A stretch of DNA of 64,000 bases from Tsuneonella rigui (GCF_003958625.1 NZ_RSEL01000024.1:106650-170649), one strand, 5' to 3'. Shown: positions 8,297 to 18,263, counted from the stretch's first letter. Notes: generated from the letters alone by a model not told the origin. Numbers and translations are program-made.

Positions 8297-9511
8297 ATGT
8301 CCGACATCAAGAAGGTCGTTCTCGCCTATTCGGGCGGGCTCGACACCAGCGTCATCCTCAAGTGGCTGCAGGTGACCTACAACTGCGAGGTGGTGACCTT
8401 CACCGCCGACCTCGGCCAAGGGGAGGAGCTGGAGCCGGCGCGGGCCAAGGCCAAGCTGATGGGTATTCCCGACAGCAACATCTACATCGACGACCTGCGC
8501 GAGGAATTCGTGCGGGACTTCGTGTTCCCGATGATGCGCGCCAACGCCCGCTACGAGGGCGACTACCTGCTCGGCACCTCGATCGCGCGGCCGCTCATTT
8601 CCAAGCGCCTGATCGAAATCGCCCGCGAAACCGGCGCCGACGCGATCGCCCACGGCGCGACCGGCAAGGGCAACGACCAGGTTCGCTTCGAGCTCTCGGC
8701 GTACGCCCTCGCCCCCGACATCAAGGTCATCGCCCCGTGGCGCGAGTGGGACCTGACCAGCCGCACTGCCCTCATCGCCTGGGCCGAGGCGCACCAGATC
8801 CCCGTTCCGAAGGACAAGCGCGGCGAGAGCCCGTTTTCGACCGACGCCAACCTGCTGCACACCTCCAGCGAGGGGAAGGTGCTGGAGGACCCGTGGGAGG
8901 AGGTGCCGGACTACGTCTACAGCCGCACCGACAACCCCGAGGATGCGCCCGACGCGCCCGAATACATCACCATCGACTTCGAGCGCGGCGATGGCGTTGC
9001 TCTCAATGGCGAGGCGATGTCGCCTGCCACCTTGCTGGCCGCGCTCAACGATCTCGGCCGCAAGCATGGCATCGGCCGCCTGGACCTGGTCGAGAACCGC
9101 TTCGTCGGCATGAAGAGCCGCGGCATGTACGAGACGCCCGGCGGCGAGATCTACGCCCGGGCGCACCGGGGGATCGAGCAGGTCACCCTCGACCGCGGCG
9201 CGGCGCATCTCAAGGACGAGCTGATGCCGAAGTACGCGGAGCTCATCTACAACGGCTTCTGGTTCGCGCCGGAGCGCGAGATGCTGCAGGCGGCGATCGA
9301 CCTCAGCCAGGAGAAGGTCTCGGGCACCGTTAGGCTCAAGCTTTACAAGGGTTTGGCGCAGGTGGTCGGGCGCAAGTCGCCCAACTCGCTGTACTCCGAA
9401 CGGCACGTCACGTTCGAGGACGATGCCGGCGCGTACGACCAGACTGATGCGCAGGGCTTTATCAAATTGAATGCACTGCGTTTGCGGCTGCTCGCCCAAC
9501 GAGACCGTTGA
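8297..9511 (+). CDS. argG: Argininosuccinate synthase
   Basis: A 404-residue enzyme that condenses citrulline and aspartate with ATP to argininosuccinate, the penultimate step of arginine synthesis. The ATP-pyrophosphatase P-loop [15 protein letters not shown] is at the N-terminus, and [15 protein letters not shown] and [14 protein letters not shown] are family signatures. ATG 8297 has AGGAAA upstream. The frame extends further upstream, but that part is the antisense of the DUF1801 gene. It stands alone and is followed by a long non-coding stretch. Confidence 0.97.
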   Translation: MSDIKKVVLAYSGGLDTSVILKWLQVTYNCEVVTFTADLGQGEELEPARAKAKLMGIPDSNIYIDDLREEFVRDFVFPMMRANARYEGDYLLGTSIARPLISKRLIEIARETGADAIAHGATGKGNDQVRFELSAYALAPDIKVIAPWREWDLTSRTALIAWAEAHQIPVPKDKRGESPFSTDANLLHTSSEGKVLEDPWEEVPDYVYSRTDNPEDAPDAPEYITIDFERGDGVALNGEAMSPATLLAALNDLGRKHGIGRLDLVENRFVGMKSRGMYETPGGEIYARAHRGIEQVTLDRGAAHLKDELMPKYAELIYNGFWFAPEREMLQAAIDLSQEKVSGTVRLKLYKGLAQVVGRKSPNSLYSERHVTFEDDAGAYDQTDAQGFIKLNALRLRLLAQRDR

Positions 9512-9619
9512 TTTAGAACGCTTTTTTCTGCAAAAATGCGGCGAGGCGTTGACTTATCCACGCGTGTCCACAGCGAAAAGCGCAGGACGTGGATAAGCGC
9601 CGGGCTGCGCGCTTGCACG
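9512..9619. promoter_or_regulatory. AT-rich stretch with a cluster of DnaA-box-like sites
   Basis: After the argG stop there is an AT-rich hairpin-like sequence (CGCTTTTTTCTGCAAAAATGCG, about 9520-9541) that may end argG. It is followed by TTATCCACG at 9554-9562, TGTCCACAG at 9565-9573 and CGTGGATAA at 9588-9596 (inverted TTATCCACG). Two exact 9-mers in inverted orientation plus a near match within 43 bp look like DnaA boxes. The 10-bp arms CTTATCCACG/CGTGGATAAG could equally form an RNA stem. Confidence 0.45.
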
Positions 9620-10125
9620 ACTCGGCCCCGCAAGGCACCTTTGGTTCATCGAGACGGGGCGGAAAGCTCGGATCGGACGGTCCTAACGGACTGAAAGATC
9701 AAGAGATTTCACTTCGCATCGAGATGGCGGCAACTGTCCGCGCGGTCTTCGAGATCGGCATGCCGAGAACTTCGGTTCGAAGCAAATCGATCGTTCGAGA
9801 AGAACGCGAAAGCAATGCCACCATCGGCCGGGAGAACCCGGTCGCCCAACAGGCAAGGCATCCAGGCTTCGGCCAGGTTTGCGGCGCCAGCGGCGGGTGA
9901 CCACTACGGAACTCCTGGTCTCGGAACCGCCGGATGGAGGGCGAGGATCTTCGGATCCAAACCGCCATCTGACGGAACCGGATGCCGGTGCGAGCGCCGG
10001 TGACAGAGCCAACGGAAAGCGATCTTCGGATCGCGGACCTACGGCAACGACACTGGGTGCCAAGCGCCTTCTTCGGAAGGACCACGCGCCGGTGAGAGTG
10101 GGGTCGACCTTCGGGTCGGCCCCAT
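9620..10125 (+). ncRNA. Candidate large structured RNA with six cUUCGg hairpins
   Basis: No convincing gene lies between argG and rlpA. On the plus strand there is a series of short hairpins. Loops of UUCG closed by a C-G pair occur at 9771-9774 (stem GAAC), 9868-9871 (GGC), 9950-9953 (GGATC), 10025-10028 (GCGATC), 10072-10075 (CCTTC) and 10110-10113. The last has a stem of about 12 bp, from 10098-10109 to 10114-10125. Others are CGGCCGGG/CCCGGTCG at 9825-9844 with loop AGAA, CGTTC/GAACG at 9792-9806, GTCC/GGAC at 9680-9691, GACCA/TGGTC at 9899-9920, and a long-range GCCCCG/CGGGGC at 9625-9660. The final hairpin is followed by ATTT and could end the transcript. Repeated use of the extra-stable cUUCGg loop on one strand is a strong sign of a folded RNA. 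I do not recognise it as RNase P, SRP, 6S or tmRNA. The boundaries are estimates. Confidence 0.6.
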
Positions 10126-10428
10126 TTGCATTGGGGCTGGCCCCGCCCGTTCTCGCCGGTCCTCCGTGCGTTCTCCCTCCTCTCCACTGAACTGTTTCGA
10201 CCGCGGTTCCAGCGCGTCGGTAGCCCAACTCCACCACCCGTTTCGGCTCCCCGCGACTCGGGCCGGACGGCATGGCACCGCCACCACGCTGTAGGAAAGC
10301 ACCCTCACCCCGCCCGCCGCGGAAACGTGGTTAATGTTCCCTAACCATCGGATGAACGGTTTGGAGTCCGGGACGAAGTGACTCCCAAGGGGTGCCCAGC
10401 CCGGAACCGGACCTGTAAACCGCCCGCC
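10126..10428. other. Intergenic stretch without a recognisable gene
   Basis: About 300 bases between the structured RNA and rlpA. There is a small GGGG/CCCC hairpin right after the RNA, and a TTAATGTT-rich piece near 10332 that may belong to the rlpA promoter. I see no protein-like frame. Confidence 0.5.
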
Positions 10429-10968
10429 ATGGACGGAACAGCGACACGCACCCGGCGCTCTGCGCTGCGCGGCATCGCCCTGGCGGCCGCGCTCATGCTC
10501 CCGGCATCGGCCAGCGGCCCGGCTTTCGCCGACACCGGCAACGACTTCCGAGCATCCTTCGCCCCTCTCAACGCGGCAGCGAGCGCCTTCGTTCCGACCG
10601 CCGGCATGGTCGACGTCACCGCGATCGATCCCGCCGACGAGCCCGCGCAGGCCGAGCCTACCTTCGACGGCGGCCGCGCGATCGGCGGCGGCGTCGCCAG
10701 CTATTACGGCAACGAACTGGCCGGCCACCGCACCGCCAGCGGCGAGCGGTTCAACCCCGGCTTGTTGACCGCCGCGCACCGCACGCTGCCGATGGGGTCG
10801 AAGGTCCGCGTGACCAACCCCGCCAACGGCAAGTCGGTGGTGGTCCGCATCAACGACCGCGGCCCCTTCCACGGCGGCCGGGTGATCGACCTGTCGAAGT
10901 CGGCCGCCTCGCAGATCGGCCTGATCGCGCGCGGCAGCGGCCGCGTGGAGCTCGCCCTCCTCGACTGA
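10429..10968 (+). CDS. RlpA-family septal ring lytic transglycosylase
   Basis: A 179-residue exported protein with a double-psi beta-barrel (DPBB) domain at about residues 82-175. [34 protein letters not shown] and [20 protein letters not shown] are the RlpA signatures, including the conserved Asp of INDRGP. RlpA enzymes cleave naked glycan strands at the septum. The N-terminus has basic residues, a hydrophobic core ([16 protein letters not shown]) and an alanine-rich linker; a C-terminal SPOR domain is absent. ATG 10429 has no clear ribosome binding site, so GTG 10378 remains an alternative. Confidence 0.85.
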   Translation: MDGTATRTRRSALRGIALAAALMLPASASGPAFADTGNDFRASFAPLNAAASAFVPTAGMVDVTAIDPADEPAQAEPTFDGGRAIGGGVASYYGNELAGHRTASGERFNPGLLTAAHRTLPMGSKVRVTNPANGKSVVVRINDRGPFHGGRVIDLSKSAASQIGLIARGSGRVELALLD

Positions 10969-11060
10969 CCGGCGCCCCGCGCCGTCCCGCTCTCACTAGC
11001 CGGAATGCACCGGCCGCTCGCGCGCTGGACCCTGTAAAGGCAAGCAAGCGAGGTGACGAG

Positions 11061-11240
11061 ATGGCCGGCGGAATCTGGAGCTTCGTACTGATCGGCGGGC
11101 CGATCCTGCTGATCGCGGTGTTCATCTGGGGCTTCCTGCGCAACCGCGCGACCAGCGCCCGCACCGACGCCCGCGCCGAGCGCGGCGCCGCGGAACTGCG
11201 CGACGAGATCGAGAGCGGCACGCCGCCACCCCACAGCTAA
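11061..11240 (+). CDS. Small single-span membrane protein (59 aa)
   Basis: ATG at 11061 with GAGGTGA a few bases upstream; 59 residues ending at TAA 11238-11240. The N-terminal half is one hydrophobic helix (SFVLIGGPILLIAVFIWGFL) followed by basic residues and a charged helical tail rich in Arg, Glu and Asp. This predicts an inner-membrane anchor with a cytoplasmic tail. I do not recognise the family. Codon use matches the neighbours, which supports a real gene. Confidence 0.65.
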   Translation: MAGGIWSFVLIGGPILLIAVFIWGFLRNRATSARTDARAERGAAELRDEIESGTPPPHS

Positions 11241-11251
11241 GGGGCCCACAG

Positions 11252-12373
11252 CTAGGCCCGCCCCGCGCCAATCTCCGGCTCCGGCCGCAGGAGTTCGGCC
11301 AGCTCGGCGATCCGGTACGCGGCGTGCTCGTAGTCCTCGGGCGGCAGCGCGAGGTACCAGCGTTCCTCCCCCGCCTCGTACGCCGCGACCTGCGCGCACT
11401 CGATCTCCTCCTGGTCGACGTCCTCCATCTCCCACGGGCTGAGGACGTGCTCGGGCCGCTCGGCATCCATCGCGTTGAGTTGCGCGGTGTCGGGATCGAC
11501 CATCTCGCGCACGAACGGGCACCACACGAGCGGCCCACCGTCCGCCACGGCGGGCCCGTCGTCCCTGTATTGCGCCCCGCCCTCCCCGTCGCCGCCCTCC
11601 GCCGGCGCCGCGCTGTTGGACTTGTCACACTTGTCACACTGTCCTGGCGAAGAACTCTCCACCGGCGGAGCAACCAGCTCTTCGCCCGCGACAAAGCGCT
11701 CGAGCGCGCCCTCGAAGTCCTCGGCAATGGCGCCCGCCGCGACATCGTCGCACAGCTTGTCGAGCCGGGCGAGGTGCGCGAGCAGCAGGCGGCTGTCGTA
11801 GCGCACGCGGCGGCCGACCTCCTCGCCGCGGTAGAATACGATTTCCTCCACCCCGTCGATCGCGCGGGTGGCGAGCACATCGGCATGCACCGCGCGGGCG
11901 GCGATCAGCGCCGCGTCCCACGCGAGCGCGAAGGTGCGGCTGGCGCGCCGCTCGCGATAGACGGTGCGGTAGCTCACCCCCACGCCGGCCGAAGCGCGCC
12001 GCACCGCCCCGCACGCGGCGAGCGCGTGGAGGAACTGCACCTGCAACGCGCGGGTGAACGCGCCGCGCTCCTCCTCCGGCTCGGCGAGCAGCTCGGCGGC
12101 GAGGCTGGTGAAGGTGGGTTTCTCGGCAGAGGGTGAGGCGGCAGCGGCCCGCGCCACCCCCTCCCACCCCCGCCCCGCCGGATGCGCCAGCCCCCGCGCG
12201 CGCCAATCCTCGGAGGGCGTGCCGGGAGCAAGCTCGCGCGCGTCGACGGCGGAGACCTCGCCGGGCGCATCGGGAATGTCCCCCGGCAGGGTGAAGGCAT
12301 CGATGGCGGTCGCGGGCGCGCCAGTGATCGAGGATGCGGCGCGATGGAGGGCGGCGGCAGAGATGTACGACAT
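11252..12373 (-). CDS. Hypothetical protein with an HTH resembling terminase small subunits
   Basis: About 373 residues from ATG 12373 (ATG 12400 is an alternative; neither has a strong ribosome binding site). Residues roughly 115-195 form a helical, DNA-binding-like region, with GVGVSYRTVYRERRAS resembling the helix-turn-helix of phage terminase small subunits. An acidic low-complexity linker with two CDKCDK-type cysteines follows, then a conserved-looking C-terminal segment rich in Glu and Trp. No phage structural genes are nearby, so this may be a chromosomal orphan of that fold. The function is unknown. Confidence 0.6.
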   Translation of the reverse strand: MSYISAAALHRAASSITGAPATAIDAFTLPGDIPDAPGEVSAVDARELAPGTPSEDWRARGLAHPAGRGWEGVARAAAASPSAEKPTFTSLAAELLAEPEEERGAFTRALQVQFLHALAACGAVRRASAGVGVSYRTVYRERRASRTFALAWDAALIAARAVHADVLATRAIDGVEEIVFYRGEEVGRRVRYDSRLLLAHLARLDKLCDDVAAGAIAEDFEGALERFVAGEELVAPPVESSSPGQCDKCDKSNSAAPAEGGDGEGGAQYRDDGPAVADGGPLVWCPFVREMVDPDTAQLNAMDAERPEHVLSPWEMEDVDQEEIECAQVAAYEAGEERWYLALPPEDYEHAAYRIAELAELLRPEPEIGAGRA

Positions 12374-12457
12374 GGGAGAGGTCCGTCTTTTCCGTGGCAT
12401 GGGGAGCGATGGACCGAGTCATGTATGCGATGGCGCGGGCTGTAGGAAAACGGTTTA

Positions 12458-12512
12458 ATCCTCCCCGGCACGGGGAGGGGGACCGCGTCGCGCAGCGGCG
12501 GGGTGGAGGGGC
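12458..12512. repeat. Dispersed GC-rich hairpin repeat
   Basis: The core is CCTCCCCG GCA CGGGGAGG (12460-12478), an 8-bp hairpin, followed by a GC-rich arm (GCGGCGGGGTGGAGGGGC). I recall this type of intergenic palindrome from many sphingomonad genomes. Only one copy is visible here, so its repeated nature is established knowledge rather than shown by this window. Confidence 0.45.
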
Positions 12513-12565
12513 ACCCGCCTCCTCCCACGGCGTTAAGTGGGCGACGAACACAAGGAGGCGAGCGA

Positions 12566-12940
12566 ATGAACCAGGTCACCGGCGGCTGCCTGTGCGGCGC
12601 GGTGCGGATCGAGGCGACCGGCGAGCCCCGGCGCGTGGCGCTGTGCCACTGCCTCGACTGCCGCAAGCACCACGGCGCGGTGTTCTACGCCGCGGCGATC
12701 TTCCAGGATGACGCGGTGCGCGTGACCGGCGAGACCCGCCACTGGAAGCACCGCCACTTCTGCCCCACCTGCGGCGGATCGGTCTTCGCCCGCTGGGACG
12801 ACGAGATCGAAGTCCACCTCGGCACCCTCGACGAGCCGAGCCGCTTCACCCCGACCTACGAAAGCTGGACCGTACGGCGGGAGGACTGGCTGCCGGCGTT
12901 TGCGGGGATGCACGGGTTTGAACACAACCGGGGAGTGTAA
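12566..12940 (+). CDS. GFA family (Mss4-like) zinc protein
   Basis: A 124-residue protein of the glutathione-dependent formaldehyde-activating enzyme (GFA/CENP-V) fold. Zinc-binding cysteines are seen in GGCLCGAVRIE, LCHCLDCRKHHG and FCPTCGGSVFARW. ATG 12566 has a perfect AAGGAGG 7 bases upstream. Most family members are probably not true formaldehyde-activating enzymes, so the substrate stays open. Single-gene unit, convergent with the DUF4209 gene. Confidence 0.88.
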   Translation: MNQVTGGCLCGAVRIEATGEPRRVALCHCLDCRKHHGAVFYAAAIFQDDAVRVTGETRHWKHRHFCPTCGGSVFARWDDEIEVHLGTLDEPSRFTPTYESWTVRREDWLPAFAGMHGFEHNRGV

Positions 12941-13095
12941 CGCTCGCCCTATAGCCCCCAATTTTCGTCACCCCGTTGGCGCTTGCAGTTGGGTGGTTTT
13001 AGGCCTGTTCCATTGCGGTCTGATCACATTAGGAAGCTCGGTTACGCCTATTGCGACGCTCAGAACGCCAAGGAGTCGATATGCTATGTCGGGCT

Positions 13096-14931
13096 TCAGC
13101 TTTGAAGATGCTTCTCAAGTTCGGGTTTAACCCTTCGCCAAGTTGCCTCTTGAACTAGAGGAAGCATTACAAGCGAAAATATAAGTTTGCACGCGTACAC
13201 GTACTGATGCGAATAAAAAGAACCATCTTCGGTCATGCCGTGGCAAAATGTGTGCCGCACCTTAGGTCCTAGTTCGTGGACAAAAAGGTTCTCAACGGCG
13301 AAAATTTGGTTCACTCCAAACACTTTTTCCAATATGTCTCGGTGTTGACCCAATAAATTGCCCAATCCAATTGTTTGTTCAATGCCACCTAGCGAAATGG
13401 TAGTATCTGCTCTTCCAGCAGCCGCAACCAGAGCGCGCAGTCCCGCCTCAAGGAAGGGTATCAGCAACGATCCAGCAACGATCTCATCGCCATACAGAAA
13501 TGCGTGAAGACCGCGCGCGATTTGAGTCTCATAGCCATTTGGGACAAACGGGCTATAGCGACAAATCCAATATAGAAGTTGCTCGGGGATATAAAAGCGC
13601 TGAGTTATCTCTGTTCTCGCGGGCACAACTGCGGCGCCGATCGCAAGGCTCATACTGATATCAAACTGCTGGATGACCTTGTGGCGAAGAGTATCGTTCT
13701 CTTCAATTCCTCCACCGGTTCTGGCGACCGTCCGGCCGTTTCGATCCAGAAGAGATGTGGCGAACAATGAGGACAATGGGTATTTCTGCGCTTGCTCCCG
13801 CGCCTCATCTATCATTTTATCGGGGTCTCTAGGAAGCTCCGTCAGGGCTAGCCTTTTAAGGCACTCCAACAAATCCAACCCAGAGTAGCCGTCTAAGAGG
13901 CGTTTCACCTCATCACTAAGATCCATCGAATGGCCGAAGGAACCCATTTCGTCCGCAAAGTGAAGCTGCGCCTCTTTCAAACGCTCGTGCAGGCGTTGTC
14001 TCTCTTCACGTACACCCTTCGCACCCTGCAACGCGTCGATCGCCAACTGCAGAGAGTGCGTTTGTAGAAACGACGAATCTCCGGAGGCATCTGCTTGACT
14101 CTCATGAATTTTAGCCAGCCGCAGGCGGCCTTCGGATGATATCTCCCCTTGGTTCTTCCGGGCAGCAATGGAATTCGCCAGTTCTTGCAATGCAATCGCT
14201 TCGTGGAACTCGTTTCTCAATCGGGCTTCGTCGGCCTTTGAGTCGAGATCTCCGACTTCTGCCTCGACATTCTCAATCCCATAGCGAAGCCCCAGTCGAG
14301 CGAAACGCACGAGCGCCATCCCGCCCTCGGTAACCGCTGCCCTGATCACTTCGGTAAAGGCGCCCCTCAGCGCGTCATTTTCCGCCTTTTCCCAACCTGT
14401 AGATCGGGCAATCACCAGGGCTCGCTCTAGAAAGTTTTGTACACTGATCCCCGTTGCGCTCGACCGCTCAAACCTCAACGTTCCGACGCCGCTGAGGACG
14501 TTGAGTACCATCTGAACGTAGCCATCAATGGCAAGGCGACTGTGTGCAACACGGGACTTGTCCCGGGACCAAACAAGATCAGCGATACGCGTCCGAAGAG
14601 GTAAAAGGTCGATCTTGTCGGCAACCGAGGCGAGCGTGTGGATATCTTCCCGATCAAAGTCAGAGCCCATCAACGTCCTCGTGCCATCGCCGAAAGAAGC
14701 CATGTTAGAAAAAGGCTCTGCTTTGTCCTCAGGGCGGAAATGAAAGCGCGACACCGCTGCGAAGAGACGGAATGCAAGCGCCCGCGACTTATCTCCGGCC
14801 TCGTCGGCGTCCTTCGCCGCCTCTAAAAAGCGCGCATCGAACGCCTCTATGTCAACGCAATTTGCGTCAGCGACCACCGTCGAGGGATCAACGGACAAGA
14901 AATCTGCCTCAGAGAAACGTTCTTTGTACAT
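13096..14931 (-). CDS. DUF4209 domain protein with HEPN-like RHTFCHG motif
   Basis: A 611-residue protein starting at ATG 14931, only 14 bases after the uvrA stop on the same strand. The C-terminal region carries VRHTFCHG, matching the RNxxxHG signature of DUF4209 with His for Asn. It also fits the R-x4-H catalytic motif of HEPN ribonucleases. The N-terminal two thirds are helical, with no membrane segments. The DNA is clearly less GC-rich and uses A/T-ending codons far more than its neighbours, which indicates horizontal acquisition. DUF4209 proteins have been noted near defence genes. An RNase-type defence or toxin role is inference, and no partner antitoxin is visible. Confidence 0.7.
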   Translation of the reverse strand: MYKERFSEADFLSVDPSTVVADANCVDIEAFDARFLEAAKDADEAGDKSRALAFRLFAAVSRFHFRPEDKAEPFSNMASFGDGTRTLMGSDFDREDIHTLASVADKIDLLPLRTRIADLVWSRDKSRVAHSRLAIDGYVQMVLNVLSGVGTLRFERSSATGISVQNFLERALVIARSTGWEKAENDALRGAFTEVIRAAVTEGGMALVRFARLGLRYGIENVEAEVGDLDSKADEARLRNEFHEAIALQELANSIAARKNQGEISSEGRLRLAKIHESQADASGDSSFLQTHSLQLAIDALQGAKGVREERQRLHERLKEAQLHFADEMGSFGHSMDLSDEVKRLLDGYSGLDLLECLKRLALTELPRDPDKMIDEAREQAQKYPLSSLFATSLLDRNGRTVARTGGGIEENDTLRHKVIQQFDISMSLAIGAAVVPARTEITQRFYIPEQLLYWICRYSPFVPNGYETQIARGLHAFLYGDEIVAGSLLIPFLEAGLRALVAAAGRADTTISLGGIEQTIGLGNLLGQHRDILEKVFGVNQIFAVENLFVHELGPKVRHTFCHGMTEDGSFYSHQYVYACKLIFSLVMLPLVQEATWRRVKPELEKHLQS

Positions 14932-14945
14932 TGATCCCCGCCTGT

Positions 14946-17894
14946 TTAGTCCGCCGCGACCTGCTGCGGCCTCCTCATTATCTGATGGGTTGAAGCACCC
15001 ACCTTCTCCAACATCGGCCGCAGGTAGTGCCCCGTGTAACTCCGCGGCTCCCTCGCCACGTCTTCCGGCGTGCCTTCCGCCACGATCTCCCCGCCGCGTA
15101 CGCCGCCTTCCGGTCCCAGATCGACGATCCAGTCCGCCGTCTTGATCACGTCGAGATTGTGCTCGATCACCACCACGCTGTTGCCCTGGTCGACCAGGCG
15201 CTGGAGCACTTCGAGTAGCTTGCGCACGTCTTCGAAGTGCAGGCCGGTGGTCGGCTCGTCGAGGATGTAGAGCGTCTGCCCGGTGGAGCGGCGGCTGAGT
15301 TCCTTGGCGAGCTTCACCCGCTGCGCCTCCCCGCCCGACAGCGTGGTCGCCTGCTGGCCGACCTTGACGTAGCCGAGGCCGACTTCGTTCAGCATGTGCA
15401 TCTTGTCGCGGATTGGGGGGACGGCCTTGAAGAAGCCTTCCGCGTCCTCGATCGTCATGTCGAGCACGTCGGCGATGCTGAGGCCCTTGAACTTCACCTC
15501 CAGCGTTTCGCGGTTGTAGCGCTTGCCGTGGCATTCCTCGCAGGTGACGTACACGTCCGGCAGGAAGTGCATCTCGATCTTGATCAGCCCGTCGCCCTGG
15601 CACGCCTCGCACCGGCCGCCCTTGACGTTGAAGCTGAAGCGCCCCGCCTTGTACCCGCGCGCCTGCGCCTCCGGCAGGCCGGCGAACCAGTCGCGGATCT
15701 GGGTGAAGGCGCCGGTGTAGGTCGCCGGGTTGGAGCGCGGGGTGCGGCCGATCGGCGACTGGTCGATCTCGATCACCTTGTCGCATAGCTCGAGGCCCGT
15801 GACCTTGTCGTGCGCGCCGGCGATCACCCGCGCGCCGTTCAATGTGCGCGCGGCGACCGCGTAGAGCGTGTCGATAGTGAAGCTCGACTTGCCGCTGCCG
15901 CTGACGCCGGTCACGCAGGTGAAGGTGCCCAAGGGGATGCTGGCGGTGACGTTGTTGAGGTTGTTCGCCCGCGCGCCGTGGACGGTGATGTGGTGGCCGT
16001 TGCCCTTGCGCCGCTCAGCCGGCACCGCGATCTCACGCCGGCCGGTGAGGTAGTCGGCGGTGAGGCTCTTCTTCGAGCGCAGGACTTCCTTGAGCGTGCC
16101 TTGCGCGACGATCTCGCCGCCGTGGACGCCCGCGCCCGGGCCGAGATCGACCACGTGGTCGGCGGCGCGGATCGCGTCCTCGTCATGCTCGACCACGATC
16201 ACCGTGTTGCCGAGGTCGCGCAGGCGCTTGAGCGTTTCCAAGAGCCGGTCGTTGTCGCGCTGGTGGAGGCCGATGCTCGGCTCGTCGAGCACGTAGAGCA
16301 CGCCCGACAGCCCGCTGCCGATCTGGCTGGCGAGGCGGATGCGCTGGCTCTCGCCGCCCGACAGCGTGCCGCTGGTCCGGTCGAGGTTGAGGTAATCGAG
16401 CCCGACGTTGTCGAGGAAGCCCAGCCGCTCGTTGATCTCCTTCAGGATCGCGCGCGCGATCTGGTTCTGGGTGTCGCTGAGCTGTTCGGGCAGCGCGAGG
16501 AACCAGTCCTTCGCGGCGGTGACGCTCATCTGCGTGGGGGTGGCGATGTCGGTCCCGGCGACCTTCACCGCCAGCGCCTTGTCGTTGAGGCGCTTGCCGT
16601 GGCAGGTCTCGCACGGCTGCGCGGTCTGGTACTTGCCCAGCTCCTCGCGCATCCACGCGCTCTCGGTCTGCAGCATGCGGCGGTTGAGGTTGCCGATCAC
16701 CCCCTCGAACGCCTTGCGCACGGTGTATTCCTTGCGCCCGTCCTTGAACGTCAGCGGCACCGCCTTGCCCTTGGTGCCATGGAGGATGACGTCCTGGTTA
16801 TCCTCCCCCAGCGCGTCCCAAGGGGTGGTGAGGTCGAAGCCGTATTCCTTCGCCAGCGAGCTCAGCACCTGCATGTAATACGGGCTCGGCGGGTTGGACT
16901 TGGCCCACGGCACCACCGCGCCCTGCTTGAGGCTGAGGTGCTCGTTGGGCACCACCAGTTGCGGATCGAACAACAGCTTCTCGCCAAGCCCGTCGCACGC
17001 CGGGCACGCGCCCTGCGGGGCGTTGAACGAGAACAGCCGCGGCTCGACCTCCTCGATGGTGAAGCCGGACACCGGGCAGGCGAACTTCTCGGAGAACACG
17101 ATGCGGTTGGCGGGGAGGCCGGCGCCCTTCATCGCGCCGCCCGCATCCTCCACCTCGCGCCCAGGCACCGGACCGTCGGCGAGATCGACGTAGGCCAGCC
17201 CCTCGGCGAGCTTGAGCGCAGTCTCGAAGCTGTCGGCGAGCCGGGTCTCGATCCCCTCGCGCACCGCCAGGCGATCGACCACCACCTCGATGTCGTGCTT
17301 GTACTTCTTGTCGAGCGCCGGCGCCTCGCCGATCTCGTACATCTCGCCGTCGATGCGCACGCGGGTGAAGCCCGCCTTCTGCCACTCGGCGAGCTCCTTG
17401 CGGTATTCGCCCTTGCGCCCGCGCACGACCGGCGCGAGCAGGTAGGCGCGCGTGCCCTCGGGCAGCGCCATCACCCGGTCGACCATGTTGCTGACCGTCT
17501 GCGCCTCGATCGGCAGCCCGGTGGCGGGCGAATACGGCACCCCCACCCGCGCCCACAGCAGGCGCATGTAATCGTAGATCTCGGTCACCGTCGCGACCGT
17601 CGAGCGCGGGTTGCGGGAAGTGGTCTTCTGCTCGATCGAGATCGCGGGGCTGAGCCCGTCGATGTGCTCGACATCGGGCTTCTGCATCATCTCGAGGAAC
17701 TGGCGCGCGTAGGCGCTTAAGGACTCGACGTAACGCCGCTGCCCCTCGGCATAGATGGTATCGAACGCGAGGCTGCTCTTGCCCGAGCCCGACAGCCCGG
17801 TGATCACGATCAGGCTGTCGCGCGGCAGATCGATATCGATCCCCTTGAGATTATGCTCCCGCGCACCACGCACGCTGATCTTTGTTAGGGACAT
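14946..17894 (-). CDS. uvrA: Excinuclease ABC subunit A
   Basis: A complete UvrA of 982 residues, the DNA-damage recognition ATPase of nucleotide excision repair. Two ABC modules are present: Walker [14 protein letters not shown] near residue 33 and [13 protein letters not shown] in the second half, signature [12 protein letters not shown] and [12 protein letters not shown], and Walker [10 protein letters not shown] and LYILDEPTT. Zinc-binding cysteines lie in [24 protein letters not shown] and CEECHGKR. Nothing is truncated. The DUF4209 gene follows closely and may ride on its transcript. Confidence 0.98.
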   Translation of the reverse strand: MSLTKISVRGAREHNLKGIDIDLPRDSLIVITGLSGSGKSSLAFDTIYAEGQRRYVESLSAYARQFLEMMQKPDVEHIDGLSPAISIEQKTTSRNPRSTVATVTEIYDYMRLLWARVGVPYSPATGLPIEAQTVSNMVDRVMALPEGTRAYLLAPVVRGRKGEYRKELAEWQKAGFTRVRIDGEMYEIGEAPALDKKYKHDIEVVVDRLAVREGIETRLADSFETALKLAEGLAYVDLADGPVPGREVEDAGGAMKGAGLPANRIVFSEKFACPVSGFTIEEVEPRLFSFNAPQGACPACDGLGEKLLFDPQLVVPNEHLSLKQGAVVPWAKSNPPSPYYMQVLSSLAKEYGFDLTTPWDALGEDNQDVILHGTKGKAVPLTFKDGRKEYTVRKAFEGVIGNLNRRMLQTESAWMREELGKYQTAQPCETCHGKRLNDKALAVKVAGTDIATPTQMSVTAAKDWFLALPEQLSDTQNQIARAILKEINERLGFLDNVGLDYLNLDRTSGTLSGGESQRIRLASQIGSGLSGVLYVLDEPSIGLHQRDNDRLLETLKRLRDLGNTVIVVEHDEDAIRAADHVVDLGPGAGVHGGEIVAQGTLKEVLRSKKSLTADYLTGRREIAVPAERRKGNGHHITVHGARANNLNNVTASIPLGTFTCVTGVSGSGKSSFTIDTLYAVAARTLNGARVIAGAHDKVTGLELCDKVIEIDQSPIGRTPRSNPATYTGAFTQIRDWFAGLPEAQARGYKAGRFSFNVKGGRCEACQGDGLIKIEMHFLPDVYVTCEECHGKRYNRETLEVKFKGLSIADVLDMTIEDAEGFFKAVPPIRDKMHMLNEVGLGYVKVGQQATTLSGGEAQRVKLAKELSRRSTGQTLYILDEPTTGLHFEDVRKLLEVLQRLVDQGNSVVVIEHNLDVIKTADWIVDLGPEGGVRGGEIVAEGTPEDVAREPRSYTGHYLRPMLEKVGASTHQIMRRPQQVAAD

Positions 17895-18263
17895 AAGGGT
17901 AGCGTGTTCCGGTTTCGTTCGCGGGTGTCAAGAGGCGCGCGGGAAGCCCTCCCCCACGCAACGCGCGATGTGGGGAGCGGGGTCCGGATTGCAACTCGAG
18001 GGCGGCTCTGCGGGGAGCTGGCGCATGACCGCATCGCCAATCAAAAAATTTTTCAAGCGACAGGGAACCGGCGCCCGCCTTTCGAGTCATACTCAGCAGG
18101 GCTGCGCTGACTCCCTGGCTGTCGAGATCGTCTCCGTGGGTCTCCGGTCAAAGGAGGCGCAGCCTTTCCTGTCTCCACACGCCTGCTTTCGTTGATTCCA
18201 TTGCATAAATCCTTCGCCTCGCTAGACACGCTTCCCGATCACGAGTCGAGCAGGGCGCAGAGC
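17895..18263. other. Intergenic region upstream of uvrA
   Basis: About 370 bases between divergent uvrA and a small gene. It contains an A/T tract (AAAAAATTTTT near 18045) that should bend DNA, and a GC-rich hairpin near 18105. These are probably promoter regions. I recognise no gene or SOS box. Confidence 0.5.

Noticed and set aside
9589..9900. 103-codon plus-strand frame in the argG-rlpA gap
   Set aside because: Starts at GTG without a ribosome binding site, has no codon bias typical of the neighbours, and lies across the hairpin array. A structured RNA explains the region better.
9699..10187. Minus-strand frames over the same region
   Set aside because: No ribosome binding site, arginine/serine-rich shadow-like composition, and the UUCG loops exist only on the plus strand.
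15810..17720. Long plus-strand open frame opposite uvrA
   Set aside because: It is the antisense shadow of a GC-rich gene, with low-complexity Ala/Arg/Val composition and no domain. uvrA on the other strand is unambiguous.
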